Origin: Gammaproteobacteria bacterium
Lineage (GTDB): Bacteria > Pseudomonadota > Gammaproteobacteria > Pseudomonadales > M0112
Length of the DNA stretch: 5,594 nt
Assembly (NCBI GenBank): GCA_006227085.1
Contig: SBFY01000224.1
Span: 1-5,594 of the forward strand
Reading direction: 5' to 3'
This document shows, in pieces, positions 1 to 5,594 of this stretch. A model generated the notes under the pieces. It did not search any database. It had not been told where the DNA came from and saw only the letters and a list, made by a program, of their open reading frames with translations. A program made the position numbers and the translations under genes. The first letter of the stretch is position 1. Each line of letters opens with the position of its first letter.

Positions 1-2
1 CA

Positions 3-347
3 TTCCCGACAGGCAGTGCCCCGCCGGAGGGGTATGAGCAGAAATGTGTCCTGCCCGATGGCAAGGCCCATGGGCCGTGGCGCGTCTGGTATCCCAGCGG
101 GCAATTGATGTCGGAAACACCAATGGATCACGGTCGTGAGCATGGTGAGCTGCGTGCGTGGTGGCCCAATGGGCAGATGATGATGCGAGGGCAGAGTATC
201 TACGGTAACCGCTATCGCCAATTTGAATATTGGGATATGCAGGGACACCGTCGGGAGTTGGTGGCAGAGTCCATTGAGACAGTGGTGCCGGCTGATCAGG
301 CGGCCGGTAGCGTTGGCGATAACAATCAGGAGGAAGGTACGCAGTGA
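3..347 (+). CDS. MORN-type (YwqK-like) repeat protein, C-terminal part
   Basis: The reading frame is open from the left edge (first full codon at base 3), so the start lies outside and only the last 114 residues are visible. About residues 19-90 hold degenerate repeats of roughly 24 residues with the pattern HGxxRxWxPxGQ: HGPWRVWYPSGQ, then HGELRAWWPNGQ, then a weaker copy around YRQFEYWDMQG. This is the pattern of MORN_2 repeats found in proteins often labelled YwqK-family antitoxin. The tail (VVPADQAAGS onward) is acidic, polar and probably disordered. MORN-type repeats form beta-hairpin strips that bind proteins or lipids; no catalytic residues are expected or seen. The gene overlaps the next one by 4 bp (GTGA), so the two are probably translationally coupled and cotranscribed. 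The antitoxin label comes from automated naming, and nothing here supports a toxin partner. An internal TTG/ATG at 105/108 is unlikely to be the true start because it would cut the first repeat. Confidence 0.72.
   Translation, partial: FPTGSAPPEGYEQKCVLPDGKAHGPWRVWYPSGQLMSETPMDHGREHGELRAWWPNGQMMMRGQSIYGNRYRQFEYWDMQGHRRELVAESIETVVPADQAAGSVGDNNQEEGTQ
328..334 (+). promoter_or_regulatory. Strong Shine-Dalgarno for the SGNH gene
   Basis: AGGAGGA lies inside the end of the MORN-repeat gene, 9 nt before the GTG at 344. This near-perfect anti-16S match fixes the GTG as the start of the SGNH gene even though no ATG is available there. It also supports translation coupled to the upstream gene, whose TGA overlaps the GTG. 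Confidence 0.8.
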
Positions 348-1786
348 CAGGTCGGCATTACACAGGTTTGGGATTGTTATTGTTGTCGGTGCTGATCTGG
401 CTACCCGGCAGTGATGTGATCGAACTGGTGGTGCGTGAACGGGAAGTGTTATTGGGCCGTTATTCGCAAGGGCATTTTGGTTCCCTGTTGCTACTGACTG
501 TGTTGCTGGTGATGCAGGGCGTGTTGTTACTGGTGCCGATGAAAAGCCGTGGTGACCGGATCTTCGCCAGTATCATGGTGCCTTTGTCGACAGGTGTGGC
601 CATGTTCCTCGTGTTAATGGTCACTGGTTGGATGAGCCAACCGCGGTATATTGAAAAGGCCGCTGTCGATGCCACGGGGCAACGCAAGCTGCAGGGCCTG
701 GTGCGTCACCGGCCAGCAAACGAATATTACGAGTTCACCTGGACGGATGCGCCGGAGTTGCCGCGTTCCTATCCGGGGCGCCCGGGCGGCTATGGCACGA
801 TTCCCATTGTCTTGACCAGTGACCGTTATGGTTATCGCAATCCCGGTGAATTGCTGGAGGAGTACCCGCTGCTCGTCGTTGGCGATTCGTTTGCAGCCGG
901 TTCACATGTGTCAGATGAACAGATGTGGAGCCGCTTGCTGGCTGATCGCCTGGGGCAGCCGATTTATAACCTGGGGGTCTCCGGCTCTTCGCCGCGTGTG
1001 TACCTGAACAATTACGTGGTGCTTGGCCAGCGCTTCAAGCCAAAAACCGTATTGTTCATGCTGTACGAGGGTAATGATTTCCGTTATGAGCCGCCGCCCA
1101 GGATGGACAAGACCACTGGCAAGCGCCAGCGCTCACTGGGGCAGCAGATTGAGTTTCTTGGCAAGGCATCGCCAGTGACACAGGGTTTGCGGCGACTGTC
1201 GGACGAGGTCCTGCAGCCGTGGGGTGCCGATCGTGCGATCCCCGGCTATGAGGAACAGATGGGCTGGATGCCAGTGAAATTGACGGCGGATGGTCGCGAG
1301 CAGTTTTATGGGTTCCCGCCCAAGCGTCTCAAATACCTCAATGTGGATAAAGCGTTGTTTGCCCGGTCGCCGGATTGGACCAGCGTGCGGGATGTGTTGC
1401 TGGAAATGAAAGCCTTGACCGATGAGGCCGGTGCACGGTTGGTGGTGGTGTATGCGCCCAGCACGCCACACGTTGCATTGCCGTTGGTTGAGAAAGATGT
1501 GCCGGCACAGCAACTGCGGCAGTTCCTGGCCTATGAAGTGGATGACTTGCCTGAAGCCGGGGTTTTGAAGGAGCAATTATTCAGCCGGCTGGATAACCAG
1601 GAAAGTGTGGTAGCCGGTTTTTGCCGTGAACAGGGCCTGGATTTTGTCAGCATGACCCAGCCGTTGCGTGAGGCCATGCAGCGCGGTGAGCAAGTTTATT
1701 ACAGCTATGACCAGCACTGGACACCGCTGGGGAACCAGGTTGCGGCATCCGTGCTGGAAGCGTATCTGTCGCGCCAATCAGAATAA
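344..1786 (+). CDS. Membrane-anchored SGNH/GDSL hydrolase-like protein (AlgX/AlgJ-like)
   Basis: This 480-residue protein starts at GTG behind a strong Shine-Dalgarno. The N-terminal region has three hydrophobic stretches (about 6-21, 47-66 and 74-97), so the catalytic part is probably held at the membrane. The rest carries SGNH blocks in order: GDSFAAG (Ser182 the likely nucleophile), NLGVSGSSP (Gly211), YEGNDF (Asn244) and a C-terminal DQHW (Asp456 and His458), completing a Ser-Asp-His triad. The DxHW ending resembles AlgX/AlgJ-type proteins that O-acetylate polysaccharides, and the TSDRYGYRNP segment before the GDS block also recurs in exopolysaccharide-locus proteins. Likely reactions are transfer or removal of an acyl group on a glycan or lipid; acetylesterase and acyltransferase cannot be told apart here. 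No MBOAT acyl donor gene lies in the window. The 3' end overlaps by 9 bp the convergent DUF5989 gene. The SGNH fold call is firm; the substrate is unknown. Confidence 0.82.
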   Translation: MTGRHYTGLGLLLLSVLIWLPGSDVIELVVREREVLLGRYSQGHFGSLLLLTVLLVMQGVLLLVPMKSRGDRIFASIMVPLSTGVAMFLVLMVTGWMSQPRYIEKAAVDATGQRKLQGLVRHRPANEYYEFTWTDAPELPRSYPGRPGGYGTIPIVLTSDRYGYRNPGELLEEYPLLVVGDSFAAGSHVSDEQMWSRLLADRLGQPIYNLGVSGSSPRVYLNNYVVLGQRFKPKTVLFMLYEGNDFRYEPPPRMDKTTGKRQRSLGQQIEFLGKASPVTQGLRRLSDEVLQPWGADRAIPGYEEQMGWMPVKLTADGREQFYGFPPKRLKYLNVDKALFARSPDWTSVRDVLLEMKALTDEAGARLVVVYAPSTPHVALPLVEKDVPAQQLRQFLAYEVDDLPEAGVLKEQLFSRLDNQESVVAGFCREQGLDFVSMTQPLREAMQRGEQVYYSYDQHWTPLGNQVAASVLEAYLSRQSE

Positions 1787-1930
1787 CGTGTAAATAAACG
1801 GCGCGACCGCTGAGCCCTGTGCAAATACGATCAGCATGCCAAGCAGCAGCATCACGAGGATGATGGGCGCCAGCCAGTACTTCTTGCGTTCACGCATGAA
1901 TGCCCAGAGGTCTTTCAGTAAGTCCATCAT
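1778..1930 (-). CDS. DUF5989-type membrane microprotein (50 aa)
   Basis: A 50-residue frame runs from ATG at 1930 to TGA at 1778. It begins MMDLLKDLWAFMRERKKYW, an amphipathic basic head, followed by one transmembrane helix at about 21-38 (LAPIILVMLLLGMLIVF) and a short tail ending FIYTLF. By memory this matches DUF5989, a family of about 50 residues commonly found beside SxtJ-family proteins and carbamoyltransferases, which is exactly its place here. The basic RERKK before the helix suggests the N-terminus stays in the cytoplasm. Its start overlaps the SxtJ stop by one base (TGATG), so translation is probably coupled; a GGAG lies 11 nt upstream. A second ATG follows immediately, so the protein could be one residue shorter. 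Function is unknown; a small partner or scaffold of the SxtJ/carbamoyltransferase pair is an inference. Its 3' end overlaps the SGNH gene on the other strand. Confidence 0.85.
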   Translation of the reverse strand: MMDLLKDLWAFMRERKKYWLAPIILVMLLLGMLIVFAQGSAVAPFIYTLF

Positions 1931-2343
1931 CAGAAGGGTCGCTCCATATGCTGTTTATCACGGCTGTCGCGTTGTTTGCGATAGCTGGTAGCTGAACGGT
2001 CCAGTCGCAACTGCAAGGGATCATGCCCACCCAGTCGCATGATAAGCCCGATGGGTAGCAGGATAATAAAAAACAGGATCAACAGGATCACACGCGTGTT
2101 GAACCAGCCGATCGCTTCGGCGAAGCGCATCCAGGGTTTATAGATCACTATCAGGCTGCGCGGATGGATCAACGCCCATGGCCATAGTACCGCCGGGATA
2201 AACCATGGCCATGTTGGCCACTGCAGGTTCCACAGCCACGGGACAAGCAGGCCAAACGCTGCGCCGAACAAGGCACCGGTGATGAGCCCGAACTCGCGCA
2301 GTTGCTTGGGGGTCATGGTGTTGTGTGAGGATCCGTGCGTCAT
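1930..2343 (-). CDS. SxtJ-family membrane protein
   Basis: This 137-residue protein has three hydrophobic segments, about 19-37, 45-67 (rich in Trp and Pro) and 84-102, followed by a polar, basic C-terminal tail (LDRSATSYRKQRDSRDK). The block TPKQLREFGL at 11-20, the WFNTRVILLILFF segment and the LIMRLGGHDPLQL segment at about 100-111 are typical of the SxtJ family. That family is named after a gene of unknown function in the saxitoxin cluster, where it sits with the carbamoyltransferase SxtI; the same pairing is seen here. No catalytic motif is visible, so a membrane partner or anchor for the soluble carbamoyltransferase is an inference. The gene starts 3 bp after the carbamoyltransferase stop. 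The ATG at 2343 is taken as start; an internal ATG at 2316 (MTPKQLREFG) fits the conserved family start better, but neither has a strong Shine-Dalgarno. It overlaps the DUF5989 start by one base. Confidence 0.82.
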   Translation of the reverse strand: MTHGSSHNTMTPKQLREFGLITGALFGAAFGLLVPWLWNLQWPTWPWFIPAVLWPWALIHPRSLIVIYKPWMRFAEAIGWFNTRVILLILFFIILLPIGLIMRLGGHDPLQLRLDRSATSYRKQRDSRDKQHMERPF

Positions 2344-2346
2344 GGC

Positions 2347-4191
2347 TTAGTCCAGCTCGAATTCATTGCGCCAATCGCCGCTGTCTTCAAACAAGGGTTG
2401 CTCACGTTTGTCGAGCAGGCAGTTCTCCAGCACCAGGTAATCCATCTCCGTGCGCATGAAGCAGCGATAGGCATCTTCTGGTGTGTTGACGATCGGTTCG
2501 CCGCGCACATTGAACGAGGTGTTGATGCTGACCGGGCAGCCACTGTGTTGTTCAAAGGCGTCCAGCAGTGCATGGAATCGTGGGTTGGTTTCCGGGTGTA
2601 CGGTCTGGATGCGCGCTGAATAATCCACATGGGTGACCGCCGGGATTTCCGAGCGCGGCACATTCAGTTTCTCGATGCCAAACAGCTTGTCTTGTTCCGC
2701 CGTCATCGGGATGCGTTTGCTGTCCACAACGGGCGCCACCATCAGCATGTAAGGACTGCTGGCCTGGTGCTGGAACCATTCGCTGACCTTGTCCGCTTTC
2801 ACGGCGGGTGCAAATGGGCGGAATGATTCGCGGTATTTGATTTTCAGGTTCATCACTGACTGCATTTTCTGGCTGCGCGGGTCACCGATGATGGATCGCC
2901 CGCCGAGTGCGCGGGGACCGAACTCCATGCGCCCCTGGAACCAGCCGATGACGTTTTCGCTGGCCATTAATTGCGCCAGTTCGGGCATCAGGGTGGCGTC
3001 ATCCAGGCGCCGGTACTTGGCGCCGATTTCCTGCAAATACGATTCAATGTGATCGTTGCCATAGGCCGGGCCCAGGTAGCTGCCGCGCATGCTGTCGGTC
3101 TTGCCGTCTGCCTGGCGTGGGTTATCCAGGTATTCGTACCAGATCGCCAGGGCAGCGCCCAAGGCGCCACCGGCATCACCGGCTGCGGGTTGCACCCAGA
3201 TTTCCGAGAACGGGCCTTCGCGCAGCAGGCGGCCATTGGCAACGCAATTGAGGGCAACGCCACCGGCCAGGCACAGTTTGTCGATGCCCAGTTCCTTGTG
3301 CACGCTGCGCCCCAGTTTGAGGATGATTTCCTCGGTCACGACCTGGATGGATCGTGCCAGATCCATTTCTTTCTGGCTGATCGGCGATTCCGGTTTGCGG
3401 GGTGGGCCGCCAAACAAGGCATGGAATTTATCACCCGTCATGGTCAGGCCAGTGGCGTAATTGAAATAGCTCATGTCGAGATGGAACGTGCCGTCTTCTT
3501 TCAGGTCGAGCAGGTTCTCGAGGATAAGGTCGACATAAGTGGGTTCGCCATAGGGTGCCAAACCCATCAGTTTGTATTCGCCCGAGTTCACCTTGAAACC
3601 GGTGTAGTACGTAAACGCGGAGTAGAGCAGGCCCAGTGAGTGCGGGAAATCGATTTCCCATTGTGGCTTGAGGGTGTTGCCTTCACCCAGCCAGACCGAA
3701 CTGGTGGCCCACTCGCCCACGCCATCCAGGCACATCACGACGGCTTTGTCGAAGGGGCTCGGGAAGAAGGCCGATGCGGCGTGTGATTGGTGGTGTTCGG
3801 TAAAGAGCAAGGGTGGTAATTGGGATTCTTTGAGGTTGCCCAGCTTGGCCAGTTCTCTTTTCAGTACGCTCTTCAGGTACAGTTTTTCCTTCAGCCACAC
3901 CGGGATGGCTGCCACGAAGGAGCGGAAACCTTTCGGTGTGTAAGCCAGGTAGGTTTCCAGCAAACGCTCGAACTTCACCAGTGGCTTGTCATAGAAAACG
4001 ACCTGCGTGACATCGGCCAGTGTGATGTCGGCTTCTTGCAGGCAATAATGGATGGCGTGTTCGGGAAAGCCGGCATCATGCTTCTTGCGGGTGAAGCGCT
4101 CTTCCTGGGCCGCGGCAACAATGCGGCCATCAATGACCAGCGCAGCAGCACTGTCGTGGTAAAACGCGGAAATCCCCAGGATCGCAGTCAT
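2347..4191 (-). CDS. O-carbamoyltransferase, NodU/CmcH/TobZ/SxtI family
   Basis: This 614-residue protein is full length for the family. Enzymes of this type use ATP and carbamoyl phosphate to make carbamoyl-adenylate, then transfer the carbamoyl group to a hydroxyl of a sugar, antibiotic or toxin. The N-terminal Kae1-like domain covers about 3-370 and opens with the typical ILGISAFYHDSAAALV. The metal-site pattern of TobZ is kept: His133 and His137 in EHHQSHAASAF, Asp156 in CLDGVGEW, and Asp339 in QPAAGDAGGALGAAL. Also present are SGEYKLMGLAPYGEP and CLAGGVALNCVANG. The C-terminal YrdC-like domain, about 400-595, has QGRMEFGPRALGGRSI, KYRESFRPFAP and NTSFNVRGEPIVNTPEDA. All expected active-site blocks are intact, so the enzyme should be functional. 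The start is fixed by the conserved N-terminus, although no good Shine-Dalgarno precedes it. The acceptor substrate cannot be read from the sequence. The SxtJ and DUF5989 genes follow directly, forming a three-gene set. It is distinct from TsaD, which lacks the fused C-terminal YrdC-like part. Confidence 0.95.
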   Translation of the reverse strand: MTAILGISAFYHDSAAALVIDGRIVAAAQEERFTRKKHDAGFPEHAIHYCLQEADITLADVTQVVFYDKPLVKFERLLETYLAYTPKGFRSFVAAIPVWLKEKLYLKSVLKRELAKLGNLKESQLPPLLFTEHHQSHAASAFFPSPFDKAVVMCLDGVGEWATSSVWLGEGNTLKPQWEIDFPHSLGLLYSAFTYYTGFKVNSGEYKLMGLAPYGEPTYVDLILENLLDLKEDGTFHLDMSYFNYATGLTMTGDKFHALFGGPPRKPESPISQKEMDLARSIQVVTEEIILKLGRSVHKELGIDKLCLAGGVALNCVANGRLLREGPFSEIWVQPAAGDAGGALGAALAIWYEYLDNPRQADGKTDSMRGSYLGPAYGNDHIESYLQEIGAKYRRLDDATLMPELAQLMASENVIGWFQGRMEFGPRALGGRSIIGDPRSQKMQSVMNLKIKYRESFRPFAPAVKADKVSEWFQHQASSPYMLMVAPVVDSKRIPMTAEQDKLFGIEKLNVPRSEIPAVTHVDYSARIQTVHPETNPRFHALLDAFEQHSGCPVSINTSFNVRGEPIVNTPEDAYRCFMRTEMDYLVLENCLLDKREQPLFEDSGDWRNEFELD

Positions 4192-4228
4192 TGAGTCAAT
4201 CTGTCGGGCGGATGATTGTTGGGGCGTT

Positions 4229-4234
4229 ATTGTA
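4229..4234 (-). promoter_or_regulatory. Possible -10 element for the carbamoyltransferase set
   Basis: Read on the minus strand this is TACAAT, one mismatch from the sigma-70 -10 consensus, placed to give a leader of about 30 nt before the ATG at 4191. No good TTGACA-like -35 box lies at 16-18 bp spacing and there is no extended -10, so this is a weak candidate. The set could equally be read through from lptE-holA. Confidence 0.3.
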
Positions 4235-4240
4235 GAGGAA

Positions 4241-4258
4241 AACCACGGGCATGTGGTT
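4241..4258 (-). terminator. Small hairpin after holA, weak terminator candidate
   Basis: AACCAC and GTGGTT form a perfect 6-bp inverted repeat around a 6-nt loop, 15 bp past the holA stop. On the minus strand the stem ends in a short T run (GGTTTTCC), counting two T from the stem itself. The stem is short and the T tract poor, so termination would be partial at best; it may attenuate read-through from holA into the carbamoyltransferase. Confidence 0.3.
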
Positions 4259-4273
4259 GTGTCGGGTGAGTCG

Positions 4274-5290
4274 TCAGCGGCTGGCGCTGGCTAACTCGAC
4301 CGTGACGGTTTCCAGCACAAGCCAGGGATCATGCCGGGCCAGTCCTTTGACGCTGCGGTCGATATCGGCCATTTTCGCCAGCGCCTGCCACAGCAATTTG
4401 CGGGGGATGCGATCGAGGCTGGCAGAGACGAGCGAGCGTCGCATGGGCATGACGTGCAAGCTGCCCATGGCGCTGTCACGGCCTTCATGGCGGGCCCGTT
4501 GCCCCAAGGCCAGCAAGGTGCGGATTTCCCGTGTCAGGGCCCACAGGATGGACAGGGGTTCAATGCCTTCGCCCCGCAATCCCTGCAGGGTGCGCCAAGC
4601 ATCACGGGGTTTGCCTTCAAGGATGCGGTCCACCAGTTTGAACACATCGTAGCGGGCACTGTCACCCACCGCCGCGAGGATGTCTTCCATGCCGGCGCTG
4701 TCTTTTTCCAGTAACAGCCGCAGTTTGGTGATTTCCTGGTGGGCTGCCAGCAGGTTGCCTTCGGTGCGCTCGACCAGCAGGGCAAGTGCTTCCGGGCTGA
4801 TTTTGAGGCCGGCATCAGTGCAGCGTTGGCGCAGCCAGCCGGGGAATTCGTTGGGTCGTGGTGGCCACAGTGTGAGGGTGCCGCCCACCGATGCCGCCTG
4901 TTGGTACCAGCTGGTTTGCTGCTCTTTCTTGCTGAGCCTGCCCGCAGAAATGATCAGCACGGTGTCGAGGTCTGGCCGGTCGCAATAGGCCTTGATGTGT
5001 TGGCGTGCGGTATCGCGGGCCGCGGCAGGCCAGGATTCGATGTCCAGTCGCAGGTCAATCACTTTGCGATCACCAAACAAGGAGCGATTGGCGGTCTCCG
5101 CATCAAAACGTGACCAGTCAAAGGCTTTTTCGGCAATCAGCAGGGTGTATTCGCTGTGATCGGCCTGGCGTGCCTTCTGGCGCAGGGCATCGCGAGCCTC
5201 CTGCACTTGCAGGGTATCTTCACCGGCAATCACATAGACCGGGTGCAGGGCCTGGCTGAGCAGGCGTTCCAGCTCCCGGTGGCCACTCAT
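4274..5290 (-). CDS. holA: DNA polymerase III subunit delta
   Basis: HolA is the delta subunit of the clamp-loader complex in the cytoplasm. It opens the beta sliding clamp and, with delta-prime and tau/gamma, loads it on primed DNA. The 338 residues are close to the E. coli length of 343. The N-terminal AAA+-like domain, which in this family has no functional ATP site, starts with HPVYVIAGEDTLQVQEARDAL (16-36) and contains RSLFGDRKVIDLRL (69-82). The middle domain has ERTEGNLLAAHQEITKLRLL (174-193). The C-terminal helical collar has GDSARYDVFKLVDRIL (209-224), ILWALTREIRTLLAL (248-262) and VKGLARHDPWLVLETV (314-329). Its ATG overlaps the lptE stop (ATGA, 4 bp), so the two are translationally coupled. 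No truncation or frameshift is seen. It reads as an ordinary essential gene, expected to be under the lptE or leuS promoter outside the window. Confidence 0.96.
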   Translation of the reverse strand: MSGHRELERLLSQALHPVYVIAGEDTLQVQEARDALRQKARQADHSEYTLLIAEKAFDWSRFDAETANRSLFGDRKVIDLRLDIESWPAAARDTARQHIKAYCDRPDLDTVLIISAGRLSKKEQQTSWYQQAASVGGTLTLWPPRPNEFPGWLRQRCTDAGLKISPEALALLVERTEGNLLAAHQEITKLRLLLEKDSAGMEDILAAVGDSARYDVFKLVDRILEGKPRDAWRTLQGLRGEGIEPLSILWALTREIRTLLALGQRARHEGRDSAMGSLHVMPMRRSLVSASLDRIPRKLLWQALAKMADIDRSVKGLARHDPWLVLETVTVELASASR

Positions 5291-5594
5291 GGCTTGGTGG
5301 TTCCAGTGCCAGCCGATTGCTGGGCATAACCGACACGACGCAGGATCTGGCCGGCCAGGTAGCGGCGCATATCGCTTAGCAGGCGGGCTTCCTCGCGTTT
5401 TTTACCGGCCAGGTTGTCAGCATCATGGCGATAGACGCTTTGTGAGCTGAGGGACTCCGGTGCAATCACGATATCACCGTCGGCATTGCGCAGCTGCCAT
5501 TGCACGGTGAGGGTGATGCCGAATTCGGCGGTGCGGATCTCCCGGCTGATGCTGATCTCACGACGCTGCTGGGTTTCGCTGAGGATGTCGAGGT
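5287..5594 (-). CDS. lptE: LPS-assembly lipoprotein LptE, C-terminal part
   Basis: The frame is open from the right edge to TGA at 5287, showing the last 101 residues; the lipoprotein signal and start lie outside. LptE is an outer-membrane lipoprotein that plugs the LptD barrel and helps insert LPS into the outer leaflet. Family features visible are the beta-strand segment around EFGITLTVQWQLRNADGDIV, then a Ser-rich strand (ESLSSQSVYRHDADNLAGK) and the C-terminal helix KREEARLLSDMRRYLAGQIL ending RRVGYAQQ. The alternation of polar and hydrophobic residues and the final DMRRYLAGQILRR helix are characteristic. It overlaps holA by 4 bp, matching the usual lptE-holA order in Gammaproteobacteria. 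The GTG at 5505 is internal and is not the start, because the conserved frame continues upstream without a stop. Confidence 0.93.
   Translation of the reverse strand, partial: LDILSETQQRREISISREIRTAEFGITLTVQWQLRNADGDIVIAPESLSSQSVYRHDADNLAGKKREEARLLSDMRRYLAGQILRRVGYAQQSAGTGTTKP

Noticed and set aside
3..347. Toxin-antitoxin module suggested by the YwqK-family label
   Set aside because: The overlapping neighbour is an SGNH hydrolase-like membrane protein, not a toxin, and MORN-type repeats alone do not show antitoxin function.
1133..1576. 147-codon minus-strand open frame opposite the SGNH gene
   Set aside because: It is rich in His, Gln and Arg, as expected from antisense reading, has no family resemblance, and the plus strand encodes a clear SGNH protein.
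2072..2089. Tandem copy of a 9-bp unit (AACAGGATC twice)
   Set aside because: It lies in the third membrane helix of the SxtJ-family protein and simply encodes repeated Ile-Leu-Leu residues; two copies are not a meaningful repeat array.
2971..3639. 222-codon plus-strand open frame opposite the carbamoyltransferase
   Set aside because: It lies wholly inside a well-conserved gene on the other strand, has no recognisable domain and reads as a mirror of that gene's codon use.
2347..4191. Reading the carbamoyltransferase as TsaD/Kae1 or a hydrogenase maturation HypF
   Set aside because: The domain order (Kae1-like, then YrdC-like C-terminus), the ILGISAFYHDSA start and the absence of acylphosphatase and zinc-finger parts fit the NodU/CmcH/TobZ family.
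4331..5113. Several plus-strand open frames of 100-130 codons across holA
   Set aside because: All are antisense to holA, which is conserved along its full length.
1..5594. CRISPR array, tRNA, rRNA, insertion sequence or phage attachment site
   Set aside because: No spaced direct repeats, cloverleaf, transposase or terminal inverted repeats were seen; almost every base is in a recognised coding frame.

Overview
The window looks like a chromosome segment from a Gram-negative gammaproteobacterium. The right end carries lptE followed by holA with overlapping ATGA codons, a core-genome arrangement typical of Gammaproteobacteria, where leuS usually precedes lptE. LptE implies an outer membrane with LPS. 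Base composition is moderately GC-rich and looks even throughout by eye. I cannot name the genus from the sequence; a Pseudomonadales/Cellvibrionales-type organism is only an impression.

Layout. Bases 3-347 (+) are the 3' part of a gene for a MORN-type (YwqK-like) repeat protein. It overlaps by 4 bp a gene at 344-1786 (+) for a membrane-anchored SGNH/GDSL hydrolase-like protein of the AlgX/AlgJ sort. Facing it is a compact three-gene minus-strand set, read right to left: a 614-residue NodU/CmcH/TobZ-type O-carbamoyltransferase (4191-2347), an SxtJ-family membrane protein (2343-1930) and a 50-residue DUF5989-type membrane microprotein (1930-1778). The last is short enough to be missed by ordinary gene calling. 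The plus-strand and minus-strand sets meet tail to tail with a 9-bp overlap of coding sequence. Next on the minus strand, upstream of the carbamoyltransferase, are holA (5290-4274, DNA polymerase III delta subunit) and the 3' part of lptE (from the window edge to 5287). The only non-coding stretch of any size is the 82-bp gap at 4192-4273, which holds a small hairpin and a -10-like hexamer.

How it may work. lptE and holA are housekeeping genes. The other five look like one accessory locus. The carbamoyltransferase should move a carbamoyl group from carbamoyl phosphate, via carbamoyl-adenylate, to a hydroxyl of a small molecule or glycan. SxtJ and DUF5989 are recurrent small membrane partners of such enzymes and have no assigned biochemical role. 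The SGNH protein places a Ser-Asp-His active site next to membrane segments, so it could add or remove an acyl group on an exported glycan or lipid. The joint function is unproven: the sequence suggests modification of an envelope or secreted molecule, and the substrate cannot be read from this window.
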